Below are positions 37,401 to 49,965 of a stretch of DNA of 64,000 nucleotides, in pieces. A model generated the notes under the pieces. It did not search any database. It saw nothing but the letters and a program-made list of their open reading frames with translations, and was not told the DNA's origin. A program made the translations under genes and the position numbers. The stretch is from Artemisia argyi (Eukaryota; Streptophyta; Magnoliopsida; Asterales; Asteraceae). The stretch spans positions 171,675,718-171,739,717 of the forward strand of contig CM060704.1 of NCBI GenBank assembly GCA_030686995.1. Reading direction: 5' to 3'. Each line of letters begins with the position of its first letter. The first letter of the stretch is position 1.

Positions 37401-40400
37401 ACAAATATGAAGTCTTTTAACTATTACAAGACTTATAATAAAGTAAGACGTTAACTTGTTATATTTTAAACAAGAAATCATTGAGTTGATCAATGATTTA
37501 TAACGTATAGTGGGAATATAACAGTTTATGTCTTCTTAAGACATGAACATGAAGTGACTTGTTCAAAAAAGTACTTATGTTATATAGCATGCAATCGGCT
37601 TGGAAATTCTATTATACCATTAAGTTGACTTAGTTGGTAAATAGGTAAGCCAAAAGGAGTATAAATTTATCTTACATATTTTTAGTTTGTCTCACAATAT
37701 TAGTTCTAATGAAACATCACAAGTTGGTGGTGTGTTCAGTTAGGAAAAATCAAACTCTTGTTATATTGTTTGATAAAAAGATAAACATGACTTATTTTCT
37801 TCCAAAAGTTATCAAGGTTAGAAAATTGAGTATGGATTGAATATACTCAATAAGACTCCAACCTAGAAGATTAAATAAGACACCATAAATTATGGAATGT
37901 GATGAATCACATTAAAGTCCTAAAATGAAGTCCTGATTTTGTTAATAAGTAGTTTTAACAAACAAGAGTCAGGAACTGTAAAATGTTTTTGTAATATCCC
38001 AAAAGAGAACGATTAAGTGTTGTTCAACTTGCTAAAGTATTCATAGATAAATTACAAAAGGCAAGTGGGAGTTTTGTTTAGATCTTGAAAGATAAAAATT
38101 ACAACATACATAATCTTCTAAAACTACACTAGTGAAAATCATGATGAGGCTAGACATGTAAATGTTAAACCTCAACATGATGAAATTCTCATTCATAGAT
38201 CCAAAGGGATGTCTCAGATATTTGATTGATGTACTAAGAAATATGAATGACAGGATCAAAGTAAGCCTGTTAATCATAATGATGCATTTACTAAATATTG
38301 AATTATGGTAAATTGCTCATACTATGAATGTTAAGATGCTGTCCATAAAGATAAGTCAACTTTGAAAACTTGGTTTATCTTAATGAAGATGAGTTTCTTC
38401 AAGAGAAGAAAAACCCTAGAGGTTTAAATCTTTGTGTTATAAATCATATGGACGAAATTATATACATATTTTAATGCATGTCTTATGACAAGATTATTCA
38501 TCATACTTAAGTAATTAACTATGATTGAATACTCTTTCCTAAGCACATTAAAAATACAAAGATGGTAATTGTCATACTCATTTTTATGAATATGAAATTT
38601 GACAATGGATTATAAAACTCTTTCTTGTATAATTACTGATACGCGGGATTGCGCCCTCGCAACAGGTTTTACCTCTCAAGGGATCTTGAGAAGCTTGCAA
38701 TCCCCGCCAGGCAGTGTACCTGATCGTTATAGTATAATATAGTGACAAGTATCGGGGGATTGATCGTTCAACTCAAAGAATAGTGTTCGCTACGGTTAAA
38801 AATCTACTAAATTAGGTCTAGAGGTGAGGGATGATTCTTTTTGTATTTTTATATTTTTAGAAAGCAAGTAAAAATCTCGGGTTTTGGAAGATTGGGCGGA
38901 ATTAGGTTCTAGTCAACTAACCCAAATTACTACAAATACAAATAAAACAAAATAAAATAAAACTAAGATAAATGTGGTGGAAACAATAATAAGAGAAAAT
39001 GTGTTTACTTAGATTTCACTACTCCCTATATATCTTTTACCGGTTGATTAGTTTGTTACAATTGCAATAATGACGGGTTATATTCCTTAATACTAGTCGT
39101 ACGGCCGTGTACGATCTTCCCTAACTCTATAAGCTTCTACTTCATTCTATGTCGAGCCGACTACTAGCTCCTAACGTAGTATCATTAGTAGTTACCTATG
39201 CATTAAATATAACCAACAAATCGTAGTACACCTCCGATCAATCATCTTCTAACAACTTTGAGAGACTCCTCGTTGGGAATCCATCTTCTAACAACTTTGA
39301 GAGACTCCTCGTTGGGAATCCATCTTGACCTAATAAACCCAGTTTAAACCCATAATGTTTCTTGTGATCAATCATGAATGGGTGATGTAAGGTCATGGTT
39401 CACTCCTATATTGGCTTCCTCTCTACATGGATTAAAGTCTACCACCTTTATCCTAAGACTACCTGGACTATATGGTTTGATGGGTGGATTAGGACCTATT
39501 TCAATTCCTAAATTTTCGTCCAAGGACGGAAGATTAGGTAACGGTTTTGGTTGAGGCTCCGGTTCATCAAATCTAGGAACTTCCTTAGAACTAAGAGAAA
39601 GGTTGTGACTAGAAGTATCCAAACCTATTTCATCTAGTTGTGTTTGGTCCAAGGGCTTTACCTCTATTGGGGTTCCTATGGTCTCTTCTTTTTCTTCCGG
39701 GTAATTCACGGGTGGTGTGTATTTCTCAAGCGATGGTGGGAGTTGTGGGGTACTTTGTAGGTTTGTGTTATTTACCTCATCCTTCCTTATCTCAACATCA
39801 CCTATATCCTCATCATGTGTTTTAGTAGAATCCAACCCAAACATGTTCCTAAGTATCCCAAATCCTTCTCTAGCCATTTCAAGTTCTAAGTCTGATTCAT
39901 AAGAATCTTCCTCAATAACTAGATTACAGTGTTCAATTTGCCTAAAGGATTCATCTTTTTTGCTCAATATAATCATGTTCGGCTAAATCCTCCTTAATTG
40001 TTTCATCAAGTTGTGATGTATACAAACCCATCAATTCATGGAACTCATGGTTCACGGTTAGGAGGCTTTCCTCAAAATTTTTCCAAAGGGTCTTACTAAA
40101 AGGAATTGATCCTAACAATGATTGTTTAATATAGGCCACACATGCGCATAACTCATCAAACCTATCAAACTTTACACCCATCTCCTCTTGTATATATCTA
40201 AGACCACTTAAAAATTCATTGGAGCAACAGGAATCAAATCTATTCGAGTAAACTAATTGCTCCTCTATTGTTAATGATCTAAATGGAATTTCATCCGCCA
40301 TGGAGACAAATGAAAATGGTTTTACAAATAAAGGGCACAAAGAAAAAGATAGACTAAAGAAAACCTATAAAAATAAAAATAAAAATCTTACTAGAAAGGA

Positions 40401-43400
40401 ATCTAGCAAGTAGACCTAATAAAAAGAAATTTTAACCTAGGCAATAACTATTCCCCGGGCTGCGGCGCCAAAAACTTGATGCGCGGGATTGCGCCCTCGC
40501 AACAGGTTTTACCTCTCAAGGGATCTTGAGAAGCTTGCAATCCCCGCCAGGCAGTGTACCTGATCGTTGTAGTATAGTATAGTGACAAGTACCGGGGGAT
40601 TGATCGTTCAACTCAAAGAATAGTGTTCGCTAGGGTTAAAAATCTACTAAACTAGGTCTAGAGGTGAGGGATGATTCTTTTTGTATTTTTATATTTTTAG
40701 AAAGCAAGTAAAAATCTCGGGTTTTAGAAGATTGGGCGGAATTAGTTGCTAGTCAACTAACCCAAATTACTACAAATACAAATAAAACAAAATAAAATAA
40801 AACTAAGATAAATGTGGTGGAAACAATAATAAGAGAAAATGTGTTTACTTAGATTTCACTACTCCCTAGATATCTTATACCGGTTGATTAGTTTGTTACA
40901 ATTGCATGGATGACGGGTTATATTCCTTAATACTAGTCGTAGGGCCGTGTACGATCTTCCCTAATTCTATAAGCTTCTACTTCATTCTATGTCGAGCCGA
41001 CTACTAGCTCCTAACGTAGTATCACTAGTAGTTACCTATGCATTAAATATAACCAATAAATCGTAGTACACCTCCGATCATGTTTCTTAAGACGTTCAAA
41101 CAAGTTACCAATTGGAAGTCTGCCAGTTTTCTTAAGCCTAACATCGAAATCATTCATCCACAACAATTATAAACAAACAACCAACCAATAATCAACATCT
41201 AGGTTTCATTACATCTAAGCAAACACGAAGAAAACCTAGCCTAGCATGTTAAAGAGAAGACAAGCATAAGATAGAATCAAACAACACATAGACATATTGA
41301 ATGATTATTGGAAAACTTATCTTCAATTGAACATGGATGAATCAAGGGGTTGAACCCTTGAAAAACACTGAAAATTCGTCTAGGGTTGTGCACCAAAAAG
41401 TTCCTCCAAAGTTCCCCTAGTGTTCCACACTTAATGAATGAAAATTAGAAAAGTATATATAGATTTTGCATCCTGACGGCGTCACGTTATAGCTTGTGAC
41501 GCCGTCAACTCGCCGCCAAAATAAAATTCGTATTGCCTAGATCCACTTCTGATGCCGTCATGTGTAATTTTACTCTGGGCCGTCACACGTATTCTGACCC
41601 TGACGGCCTTGGTGATGCCGTCAAACCAAATTGCCTTGAAATAGTTCTGGGCCGTCATGTGTAATTGCCATATCCACCTCTTTTGCCAAGCTTGACGCCG
41701 TCACTAGTAAAATCTTGATGCTGTCAGGTACTGTTTCCAGCAAGAATTTGAGACGTTGCCGTTTTCTTCACTTTTTTGCTCTAAAAACGTCCAAAATGCT
41801 TCCTTTTCCAAATTTCTCTCCAAAAGTATCTAAAATGACAAAAGGATCGATTTAGGGCAATAATTGATCAAATAATCTCGGATTTGGGCTCAAATAACCC
41901 CCTAAAAGCGGTACACTTTTCGTCTCATCAATTACTTAAGCGAGGACGATAAGTAATTAAGAGTTTTATGAATTCATTTAATCTTTGAAAGTATAAAAAA
42001 TGCAAGAATCCAAGTATAGATAAATGCATGCATCAAGGAGATAAATCTTATGTTTAAATATTAAATCCATGTTTTGATTTATAATTTAAAATAAGATAAC
42101 TCCTAAGTAATTCTGAAAGCTAGTGGGAGTATTATGTTTACTTACTTAAATCATATATGTTGTATAACATATAGGAAGTAAAATTCTATATAAGTTAAGT
42201 GTTAAGTCATAACTTGGAATGAAACTTTACTTGAAAGATTTAATAAGTAAAACATACAACCTTGAATATATGTTTATTGATGTAAACATGTGCAGTAAAT
42301 GAATCTAATAGAACATGATATATCATTTAGAAAGTTTAAATGGATATGTAGTACATGAATAAAATTTAAGTTGGACATAAGAATTTTCCATGTACATCAT
42401 GTTGTTGTTATATCATGTTTTAATAGAAGATGATATGACAACATTGATATCTAATTGAAAGACATTAGATAAGTTGTGTAATGAATATTCTAAAGGAATA
42501 TATTTGGATATAGAATCACATCCTCAGCCTGGAACAGCTTCTGGATTCTATAGATGAACAATTAGTCAATTGCCATAGCCAACAAACTTGGAAGTTTGGA
42601 AGGAATAAAACATTACACATTAAAGTTTACGGAAAAGAGCATATTGTTGTTTGCATACAATGATGCTAATAAAATTGAGATGACACTCAATACTAGTCAT
42701 GGAAGGATTTCATCCTTGTTAATAGCCATGTGTACTAGTTATGCTTAACTAAAGGCATAGTTGCATTATACATTAAAGAATAAGAATACTTTAAACTTTA
42801 AAATGTTTGAAAGTTTAATTATCATAAATTGAATGTTGAGGATGTCACACACTTTATGATGTAATATGTGGTTATATCAAATTATTTGAATGCACATATA
42901 CAATAACTTCATTAATTGAATTCTTGAAATAAGTATTCTCAAAATTTTGATATATCAAAGTTAGTTGAATAATGCATTGTCAACAAATATGATTGTCATT
43001 ACTTGAGGCATAATTGTCAAACAAGTATGATTTGTTATTACTTGAGACAAAAATTATTAACTAGAATTTACATGCATTGATCTATTTAGTATTTGGATAA
43101 GGGATGTTAAGCAATTATTATTTAATAATGAATTAAAGTACTGAATATGTTTGTTTTCATTAATAATAGATTGTATCCCATATTTGTTTGTTTAATCCAT
43201 GAATAACTTATGTTATGTTATTCTAAATAGTCCGTTGTCAATCAATGATATGGGAATATCATTGAATTAAGACAAATCTGAGTTTTGGTATAATATACTT
43301 AAAGTACATTGATGCGTATTGTGTAGGACATGCCAAATTCACTTGATATTCAATAGAATGAATAAATTGAATATAGGAAAGATCTCAATTACGTGATTAT

Positions 43401-45566
43401 ACTTATGGATGTTGTCATTAAAGTAAATCATGAATATTTATCCTCAGACTTGAGATACCAGATAACTACTATGGATGTAGCTCATTTTCTATAAGGTAGT
43501 CTAACGTTATCCGTAACTGGTAGCTATATGGGCTATTTTCAGAGGTGATGCAAAGTTCATGGGTTATGCTTGTAGTCAATACAGAATTTGTTTCCTTCAA
43601 ATTTGTTTTGAAGTATAATACTGTTGGACCCCTCGTAGAGTTGACAAGATGTTTGCATGGCCATGCCCAAGGTCTATCTGGAATACGTTCAGATGAATTG
43701 GTAATCTTGCTTGATCATAAATAACGAGAAACAGAAAGTTAATTATGGAATGACTTTGATCCATATCCATATTAACAGGTATTAGAAGCAAAAGGATAAG
43801 TATGATGATGAATCATCAATGGTGGTTTTTTCCAGGAAACCATACTCGTGATCGTTCTGGGGACATTGGCGTGTTATGCTAGACTAACCAGTCATTATTA
43901 CATTAATGTATATCCGAGTGGGAGCTGTTAGAAGTAACGGATAAAAAATTGATGAATATGTCCGGACTCGTACACGAGACTTTGGGATTGCACAGATTAC
44001 GTATGAGTTTCAATTTAATAATAATTATTATATTTAGTTATGAATAATTATTATTTCCACAAATAAACACTTAACGGTACCTAACGGTCGTTAGACGAAA
44101 GAAGAAGGGATCGGATGCAAATAGTGGACAAGAATGATCCGGATGGACCCTCCTTGGGCTATGCTCGGCCGAAACCCAACCCACAAGGGGTTAGGGTTGT
44201 TGTCTTGTGCTCCAAGTTGTGATTAGTATAAATATAAGGCCCCTTGTATTCATTTATTCATTCCTTGATTCACTTGCAATCACATTCTTCTTCTTCTATC
44301 CTCTTGAGCCTAAAAATTGAACTACACCCTTATAGGGTTCCTACTAGATTTCTAAGCTCAAACAATTCTTGTTTAGTTGATCAACTACACCCTTCTAGGG
44401 TTCCTATGCGATCTTCTAAACATTGTGTTTGGATTGTTTGTGATCAAGAACCTAGCTTTTCTAATTGAAACGCTACTAATACGTGTGTACAAGAGCGAAG
44501 ATCGAACATACTTTTGTTAGCTTATTTTCCCTATTCGACTTGTCATAAAGTCGATTACCATAAACCCTAGTTAGGGTTTTACTTGTTCTTGTTATTTGAT
44601 TTCTTGTTTGGCTAGAAATCACCAAGGTACGCATATCATTTAAATTCAGTTAATTAATACAAGTATTATGATTCTTTACTTCCGCTGCATGCTTTGATGT
44701 TTACTTGTTTAATTTTATAATTGTTATGATTACTAAACTCCAACATTTATTTCATATACACAACACAATGTTACATAGATGGGAGTGGTTCACATACATA
44801 AGCATATAACTATTTATATATTTTATAATGATAGAGACACCCTAGAAGCATATTCAAGAGAGCTCAAGAACACTGCTATAAAGACTCTGCTCTACATTGC
44901 AAAAGCTTTGAAAATGGCAAGTAAGGACATGATAGTATTGTTCGAAGAAGGGATGCAAGCAATGAGAATGAACTACTACCCAGCATGTCCTGAACCTGAA
45001 CAAGTCATCGGTCTCACCCCTCACTCTGATGCTGTTGGGATAACCTTTCTTCTCCAACTCAATGAAGTGCCAGGTCTTCAAATAAGAAAGGATGAAATTT
45101 GGATCCCCATTAAACCTCTCCCTAATGCGTTCATTGTAAATATAGGAGATATCTTAGAGGTCATTTTCTTTATTTTTCTCCTAATCATCTTTTGTTTTTA
45201 ACGTTTGCATAGTATCATCAATGATTTGAAAAAAAAAAGAAAAAGATACATATGTGAATAGTTTGCAACTTTGCATATTAGAGCAAATAATTAATGACTT
45301 AAAACAATTGTATTCACTTTCAGATTGTAACGAATGGACAATATAAAAGCGTTGAGCATAGAGCAATTGTGAACTCTGAGAAAGAGAGGTTGTCCATAGC
45401 CACATTTCTAAGCCCAAAGTTGGATGGAGATTTAGGGCCAGTACCAAGCCTAATTACCCCAAAGACGCCTCCAAAATTTACAAGGGTGGCTGTTGTTGAT
45501 TTTTTCAAGAACTTATACTCCAAGGAACTTTATAGAAAGACAAACATTGAGCACTACTATGTATAA
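31410..45566 (+). CDS. SRG1-like 2-oxoglutarate/Fe(II) dioxygenase, copy A
   Basis: A plant DOXC-type soluble oxygenase of the SRG1 / codeine O-demethylase-like clade. It would use Fe(II), 2-oxoglutarate and O2 to hydroxylate or demethylate a specialised metabolite; the substrate is not predictable. Exons are 31410-31661, 32380-32627, 44835-45159 and 45324-45566. All splice sites are GT-AG and the frame is open throughout, giving 355 aa, the family's usual length. The N-terminal DIOX_N domain covers about 50-165 ([19 protein letters not shown]). The C-terminal 2OG-FeII_Oxy domain has HxD at H230 and D232 (TPHSDAVG), distal H287 (IEHRAIVN) and the 2OG-binding RLS at 297-299. Intron 2 is 12.2 kb because a Copia element lies in it; intron 1 holds a MITE. 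It is probably still functional if the long intron is spliced. Confidence 0.87.
31738..32225. mobile_element. Tourist/Harbinger-like MITE in intron 1 of copy A
   Basis: The left end GGGGCCGTTTAGTTGG and the right end (reverse complement GGGTGCGTTTAGTTGG) match at 14 of 16 positions and are flanked by a TAA TSD (31735-31737 and 32226-32228). Copy B has a single TAA at the same site (47990-47992). The interior has a GGCGGCGACGG minisatellite-like block (about 31903-31975), which is unusual in this AT-rich region. Confidence 0.88.
32628..34603. other. Intron 2 of copy A, upstream part
   Basis: The sequence is shared with copies B and C. It includes GGGTTAA/TTAACCC-rich text (32860-33090) and an antisense open stretch (33766-33491) that recurs in all three copies and is not recognised. 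The CAAATATTTGTAGCC-like site at about 33868 is the empty site of the LINE found in B. Confidence 0.55.
34609..35428 (+). repeat. 5' LTR of the Copia element
   Basis: 820 bp, TG...CA. A TATA-like AGTATAAATAC occurs near 34909. Confidence 0.9.
35444..38631. other. Degenerate interior of the Copia element, part 1
   Basis: Stop-rich AT-rich sequence. No gag, protease, integrase or RT motif could be read in any frame. Confidence 0.6.
39368..40340 (-). pseudogene. Gag-like ORF of the nested element, frameshifted
   Basis: Two overlapping open frames (40340-39951, likely initiating at MADEIPFR, and 39976-39368) become one if a single A is removed from the A-run near 39960. The product of about 310 aa has an N-terminal helical part and a proline- and acid-rich C-terminal part (SPIHD end). 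I do not recognise a named domain. Its position right after the primer-binding site suggests a gag-like protein of a non-autonomous family. Confidence 0.5.
40477..41930 (-). repeat. 5' LTR of the nested element
   Basis: 1454 bp, complete. Its 40477-41078 part matches the partial 3' LTR at 38637-39239. In the element's orientation the U3 holds a dense TGACG/CGTCA cluster followed by a TATA box. Confidence 0.85.
41454..41703 (-). promoter_or_regulatory. TGACG cluster and TATA box in the nested LTR
   Basis: Eleven TGACG/CGTCA words lie between 41474 and 41703, several as near-palindromic TGACGGCGTCA or TGACGCCGTCA. A TATATATA box is at 41461-41454 on the minus strand, directly downstream in the element's orientation. 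TGACG is the core bound by TGA-type bZIP factors (as-1-like). That it functions here is inference. Confidence 0.6.
41936..43925. other. Degenerate interior of the Copia element, part 2
   Basis: AT-rich and stop-rich. No domain is readable. It ends in the polypurine tract before the 3' LTR. Confidence 0.6.
43926..44745 (+). repeat. 3' LTR of the Copia element
   Basis: 820 bp, same length as the 5' LTR. Exon 3 of dioxygenase A starts only 89 bp downstream. Confidence 0.9.
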
Positions 45567-46038
45567 TGTAATATTTAGCAAGAATTGTGTTATACTTTAC
45601 CTGTTTGAATCACATAAATCTGTGCATTGTAACATTAAGTACACTGGTAGCACGTATTATTACTTCAGCAAGAACCGAGTTAAATTTTACAGATAGGCAT
45701 TCTGTCATTATTTTAATAATTTTAGTTGCCAAAAAAGTGTCATTCTTCCAATACATTTCTTGCAAAATATTCATCAACTATCTGTTGGATCATTTTTAAA
45801 GTCATAAAATCCTGCTGATCGCACAAACATTTGTGCTCAAGGTTGTGTTAAAAGTTTCCCTCGTTGATGAGTCCAACAATTTTCTATTAGATTACTAGGA
45901 TAACTACTTAGAATTGTTGTTAGTTGCTAAGCTAGTTGATGTACGTTGAGCAAGGCTTCAAACTCAAGCCTTGACTAGTTGATATGCTATGAAGAGAATG
46001 CTCGATTTATGAAAAAACAATCTCATCTAAGTCATATT
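45567..46038. other. 3' UTR and downstream of copy A
   Basis: Homologous to 54470-55004 and 58493-59031 behind copies B and C. No further gene. Confidence 0.6.
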
Positions 46039-46374
46039 AGGTATGTTTAGCGAAATGAGTTGAAGTTGCGGCTGCTGGAGCTGTAGTTCGACGTTGTGTA
46101 GCTGAAGCTTATATTATAAGCTGAAAGCTGAAGTTTTTGTTTTTTAATAAAGCCGTTTGGCGAATTAGTTGGAGTTAAATTTTATTAATGTAAAATTACA
46201 TAAAAATACATCAAATTAAATTAAGATTTATTTCAAGCTTTTGCGTGTTAAACCTTTATATTCTGAAGGGTATTTAAGTAATTTGACCAACGATAAGCCC
46301 ATATACGTTTCAATGAGTTTGGGCTTATGGCTTATTAAAGCTTTCATAAGCTAGTGTTACAAACAAAATTTATT
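46039..46374. mobile_element. MITE behind copy A, 3'-truncated
   Basis: It begins AGGTATGTTTAGCGAAATG as in the complete copies at 55005 and 59032, but stops at 46374 where Copia-derived sequence begins. Confidence 0.6.
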
Positions 46375-46375
46375 C

Positions 46376-47290
46376 AAGAAGTCATATCTGAAGGGGTTAT
46401 ACACTTGTCTAGAAACTAGGTGTATCATGAAAGAACCAAGCATATTGATGTGCGATATCACTTTATTCAAGAAGTCATATCTGAGGGGGTTATAACTGTG
46501 AAAAAGATTAGTACATGAAATAGCCCAGCGTATATGTTGACTAAGCTAGTTACTACTAACAAGTTTGGGCATTGCTTGAACTTGGTTGGTATTCACGACA
46601 TATAAAGTGATGTGCCCAAGAGGGCTGCTATGAAGCGAAGATTGAGAATAAATAGCAAAGAAATGGAATGTTCATCAAGGTGGAGATTTGTTGGACGGTG
46701 TAGTCTACCCACATGGCATAGCTCACAATAGGTGCATAGCCAACTTTGAATAAAATGAATTCAAATGGCTGGGGTAGACTTCTAGCTCAACTATTGAGTG
46801 TATGACCTAATTACATTTTTTGTTCTTGTGTTTGTCTTCTCATATGTTTGTCAACAAAGGTGGCCACCTACTATCTCATTTAACACATGCATGCAACTTA
46901 TTTTTCAATATAAAAGGTGATAGAGCTGAGCTTCATTCGGTATCCAAAACATTAACAAACACACTTGTTTGTTGGAAGAATAGTGAGAGCATCTTGTAGA
47001 GAGAAATAGAGTGGTATAGAATTGTTATATAAAATTCTATACGAGTGAGTTTTTGAAGGGTGTGTATAAAATCTAGTGAGTGTCTAAAATACTTTCAAGA
47101 GTATTTCTCTGAGTCTAGATTTTGAAAGATACACTGTGTAACCTCGATACTCCATATTTGCTAGTGAAATTCAAATCTTGCTTCTGCCCGTGGATGTAGG
47201 TGATTGCCGAACCATGTTAAATCCATGTGTCTTTATTTATTGCGTAATTGTTCTATTTAATTACTTGTCTCTAAAGTACATTAATCACAA
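46376..47290 (+). mobile_element. Truncated Copia 3' end (RNase H tail plus LTR)
   Basis: It contains the last part of a Copia RNase H domain (46438-46605; KHIDVRYHFIQEVISEG, then NKFGHCLNLVGI) with one in-frame TGA, then a purine tract and an LTR that starts TGTTGGACGGTG at 46689. The LTR end near 47290 is approximate. The 5' part is missing. A roughly 30-bp piece (TTCAAGAAGTCATATCTGA) is duplicated at 46375 and 46474, marking a rearranged left edge. The element separates copies A and B. Confidence 0.75.
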
Positions 47291-47534
47291 CGGGTATGTT
47301 GTTATTATTGTTGTTGTCGTATGTTGTGATGGGTGGATAAAAAAAAATTCAACCAACTACTCTCACAACAACTATTCTCAAAACTGCGCGCTCATAATGT
47401 GTCATTTTCCTTTTCAATGAAAAATATTTTGGATATATTTGTCGAAGATATTATATCAAAAACCACACGTTATAATCTCAAGTTACAATTTATAGTATAA
47501 AATAAGTAAAGAGGTTGTTGGTTCCATGTATCTA

Positions 47535-47544
47535 TCTATATATA
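47535..47544 (+). promoter_or_regulatory. TATA box of dioxygenase B
   Basis: CTATATATAC in the same context as copy A, about 125 bp upstream of the ATG at 47666. Confidence 0.5.
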
Positions 47545-48394
47545 CCAAGTTATGAGACTTTTAGTTACGTAACTTGAAACGTGTGTGTTTTATCTATTTG
47601 TGAGCTAGGTGAAGCATTATACAACACTAAATACACACCCGTACATAATAGAAGTTAGAAATACAATGGAAACAAAGGGAAATGGTCTCGGGAGTTCACT
47701 TTTGGTGCCTAGCGTACAAGAACTAGTTAAGGAACCAATTACCAAGGTTCCACCCCGGTATGTTTGTCTCGATCAAGATCCTCCTATCATATCACCGCCA
47801 CCATCTTCCTTGCCGGAAGTGCCCGTTATTGATATGGCGCGGTTATCATCTGAAGATTCAGCTGACCACGAGCTAGAAAAGCTACACCTTGCTTGTAAAG
47901 ATTGGGGATTCTTTCAGGTACTCCTTTCCGTACTGCATATGACCATAAGGTAGATTATGTATATGCTGAATTTGATTTTCTAGAATTGCTAAATCTTTTT
48001 CAAAACTTGGTTTTTCTTGGAATAACGAGTATATCAATGCAAGTTGTAATATATATAGTCATAAACTATGTGACATACCGCTTTAACAATGCTAGTCAAG
48101 CGTCTTGTTTTGAGGAAAAAGTGATTTATCAATTTGATCGTTGCAGATAATAAATCATGGAGTGGGTGTTTCATTGCTGGATAAAGTAAAGGAAGAGACG
48201 CAAGAATTTTTCAACCTGCCAATGGAAGAGAAAAAGAAGTTTTGGCAAACAACGGATGACATTGAGGGATTTGGACAAGCTTTTGTCGTTTCGGAGGAGC
48301 AAAAGCTTGATTGGGCTGATATGTTTTATTTGGTTACCCTCCCACATGGTATTAGAAAGCCACACTTGTTTCCTAACCTACCTATGCCATTCAG

Positions 48395-49666
48395 GTTATT
48401 TGCTCATCCATCCTTCTACTTGTATTAGGATCTAAGTTTGCGTTCTCTCATTAATATGAAACGGTATCTTGAGTAGACAGGGGTCACCAATTACTAGGAA
48501 TTGTTTAATGCACAAAAAAGAAGAAGAAAAAAAAAAAAAAAAAAAAAAGGTTATCAGTCATTACACATATAGTAACTCATGCATGTTGCAAAATAACCTC
48601 TCATATATCTTATAGAAAAAAATGACATATAACTATATCTGTACTTTAGGTCGGGTTTGGGTTAGCGGGTCTGAGAACCCAACCCGAACATGACTTGTGT
48701 TAATCAGTGGGTCATACGTGTCAATCTTAACCCATTTACACATAACTAGACCATGGTTTATGGGTTAAATAGTTTGGATAGGTTAAAAGGGTTGATCCAT
48801 TTAACCTCTTTATCTTAACAATTAAGTTGACATGCTACACATGTTAATCAGGTTAAACCAGTTGGTGGTCCGACCAAGTTAACCCTTACCCGTTTACACA
48901 ATCTAAATTCGACATATCTAACCTGACATTACACCAAACTATAGAAAACTTACTTGTTAACGAAGTTGATTCAACTACCTATACAACATGCATTTTGAAA
49001 CATCCAAGAGGATATACTTGCTTATCTTTACAACTAGATGCAGTTGGCGAGTCTTGCATACAATTCACAAAAACTTTCCATGCTAATAAAAAGGCAGGGT
49101 TTTTTTGACTATAATGTCATCATCATCATCATCACATCATCATCATTAAGAACGTCTAGAGCAATGGCAAGTTCTTTATCTTCTTCTATCTTGACTTATA
49201 AAGGTTTGTCTCATTTTTACCTATTGAAAAAATATTTATCTTTTTTTGGACTTTTTCTTGTCTAAAGAATTGCTTGTCTTACAAAAAGACTTTTAATCAC
49301 CTTGCTTTCTTAGAAATAATAACAGCCATCTACCTAGCTTTCCATCTAATTTGAAGTTTTCCATACATTTTCTTCTTTTTGAACAAGGTTTACATGACAA
49401 ATTTGTTATATTCTTTCCCGTTATCCTCTAGCATATCTCTACAGGCTGTCCCAAAATTAGATATGTCGCTCTCTTTTGTTTTGGAATTCTTACACGATAC
49501 ATTGCTGAGTTTACCTGTTGAAGGATCATATTCCAACATACATCCTAATCCTTGAGGAAGACATTGGAACATACCTTAAAGGAGACTTATTCAGATCTTC
49601 TTAAACTGGATTTCCCCAGCTTTCTGCTTCATCCACATAAGATGCTATAACCTTTTATTAAATTAT
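48395..49666. other. Intron 2 of copy B before the LINE
   Basis: Homologous to 32628-33870 of copy A. Includes an A-rich run (48530-48547) and ATC trinucleotide repeats near 49118-49146. Confidence 0.6.
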
Positions 49667-49965
49667 CAAATATTTGTTTTTTTTTTAAAGGCAACAATAT
49701 ATAGAACCTCAAAAGAAGCGATACAAACAAACGGCATTCCACCTCTTCAAGCAAGATGATTAAAGAGACTAGAACCCGACCAAGAACAACAAAAACGAAA
49801 CTACAACAAACTAACAATACAGACCAACCAAACCAACAACCATAAACTTAAACAAAGAAAAATAGAACCATTCCAAACTATTGAGCTCCCTCTGCAACCC
49901 CACGAAACCATCTTCACATAAGATGCATACGATCTCTAACACTTGAAACCATACATGCATATACT

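Larger units (their letters stand above)
38637..41930 (-). mobile_element. Nested Gypsy-like non-autonomous LTR element (antisense)
   Basis: It is inserted in the Copia interior with a perfect TSD, ATTAC (38632-38636 and 41931-41935). On the minus strand the 5' LTR is 41930-40477 (1454 bp, TGATGAGACG...CGCGCATCA). It is followed after six bases by a primer-binding site TGGCGCCGCAGCCCGGGGA (40470-40452), the tRNA-Asp-like type used by many plant Gypsy elements. A gag-like frame follows. The 3' LTR is only partial (39239-38637), so a deletion removed its outer part and probably the polypurine region. No RT is seen. Confidence 0.87.
34609..44745 (+). mobile_element. Copia-type LTR retrotransposon in intron 2 of copy A
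   Basis: Two 820-bp LTRs (34609-35428 and 43926-44745) begin TGTTAGAA and end CTCCAACA, with 35-40 mismatches between them by eye. The TSD is TTTAT (34604-34608 and 44746-44750); copy B has one TTTAT at 53647-53651, the empty site. The primer-binding site TGGCATCATGAGCC (35430-35443) resembles the initiator-Met type and the polypurine tract is GAGTGGGAGC (43916-43925). The 5.2 kb of own interior has no recognisable gag-pol, so it is a non-coding or degenerate (LARD-like) derivative. Total length is 10,137 bp including a nested element. Confidence 0.9.

Noticed and set aside
36506..38277. Small ORFs in the Copia interior
   Set aside because: No gag-pol motif could be read in any of them; random open stretches in AT-rich DNA.
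38637..41078. Direct repeats that might be a CRISPR-like or tandem gene array
   Set aside because: They are the two LTRs of one nested element, supported by TG...CA ends, primer-binding site and TSD.
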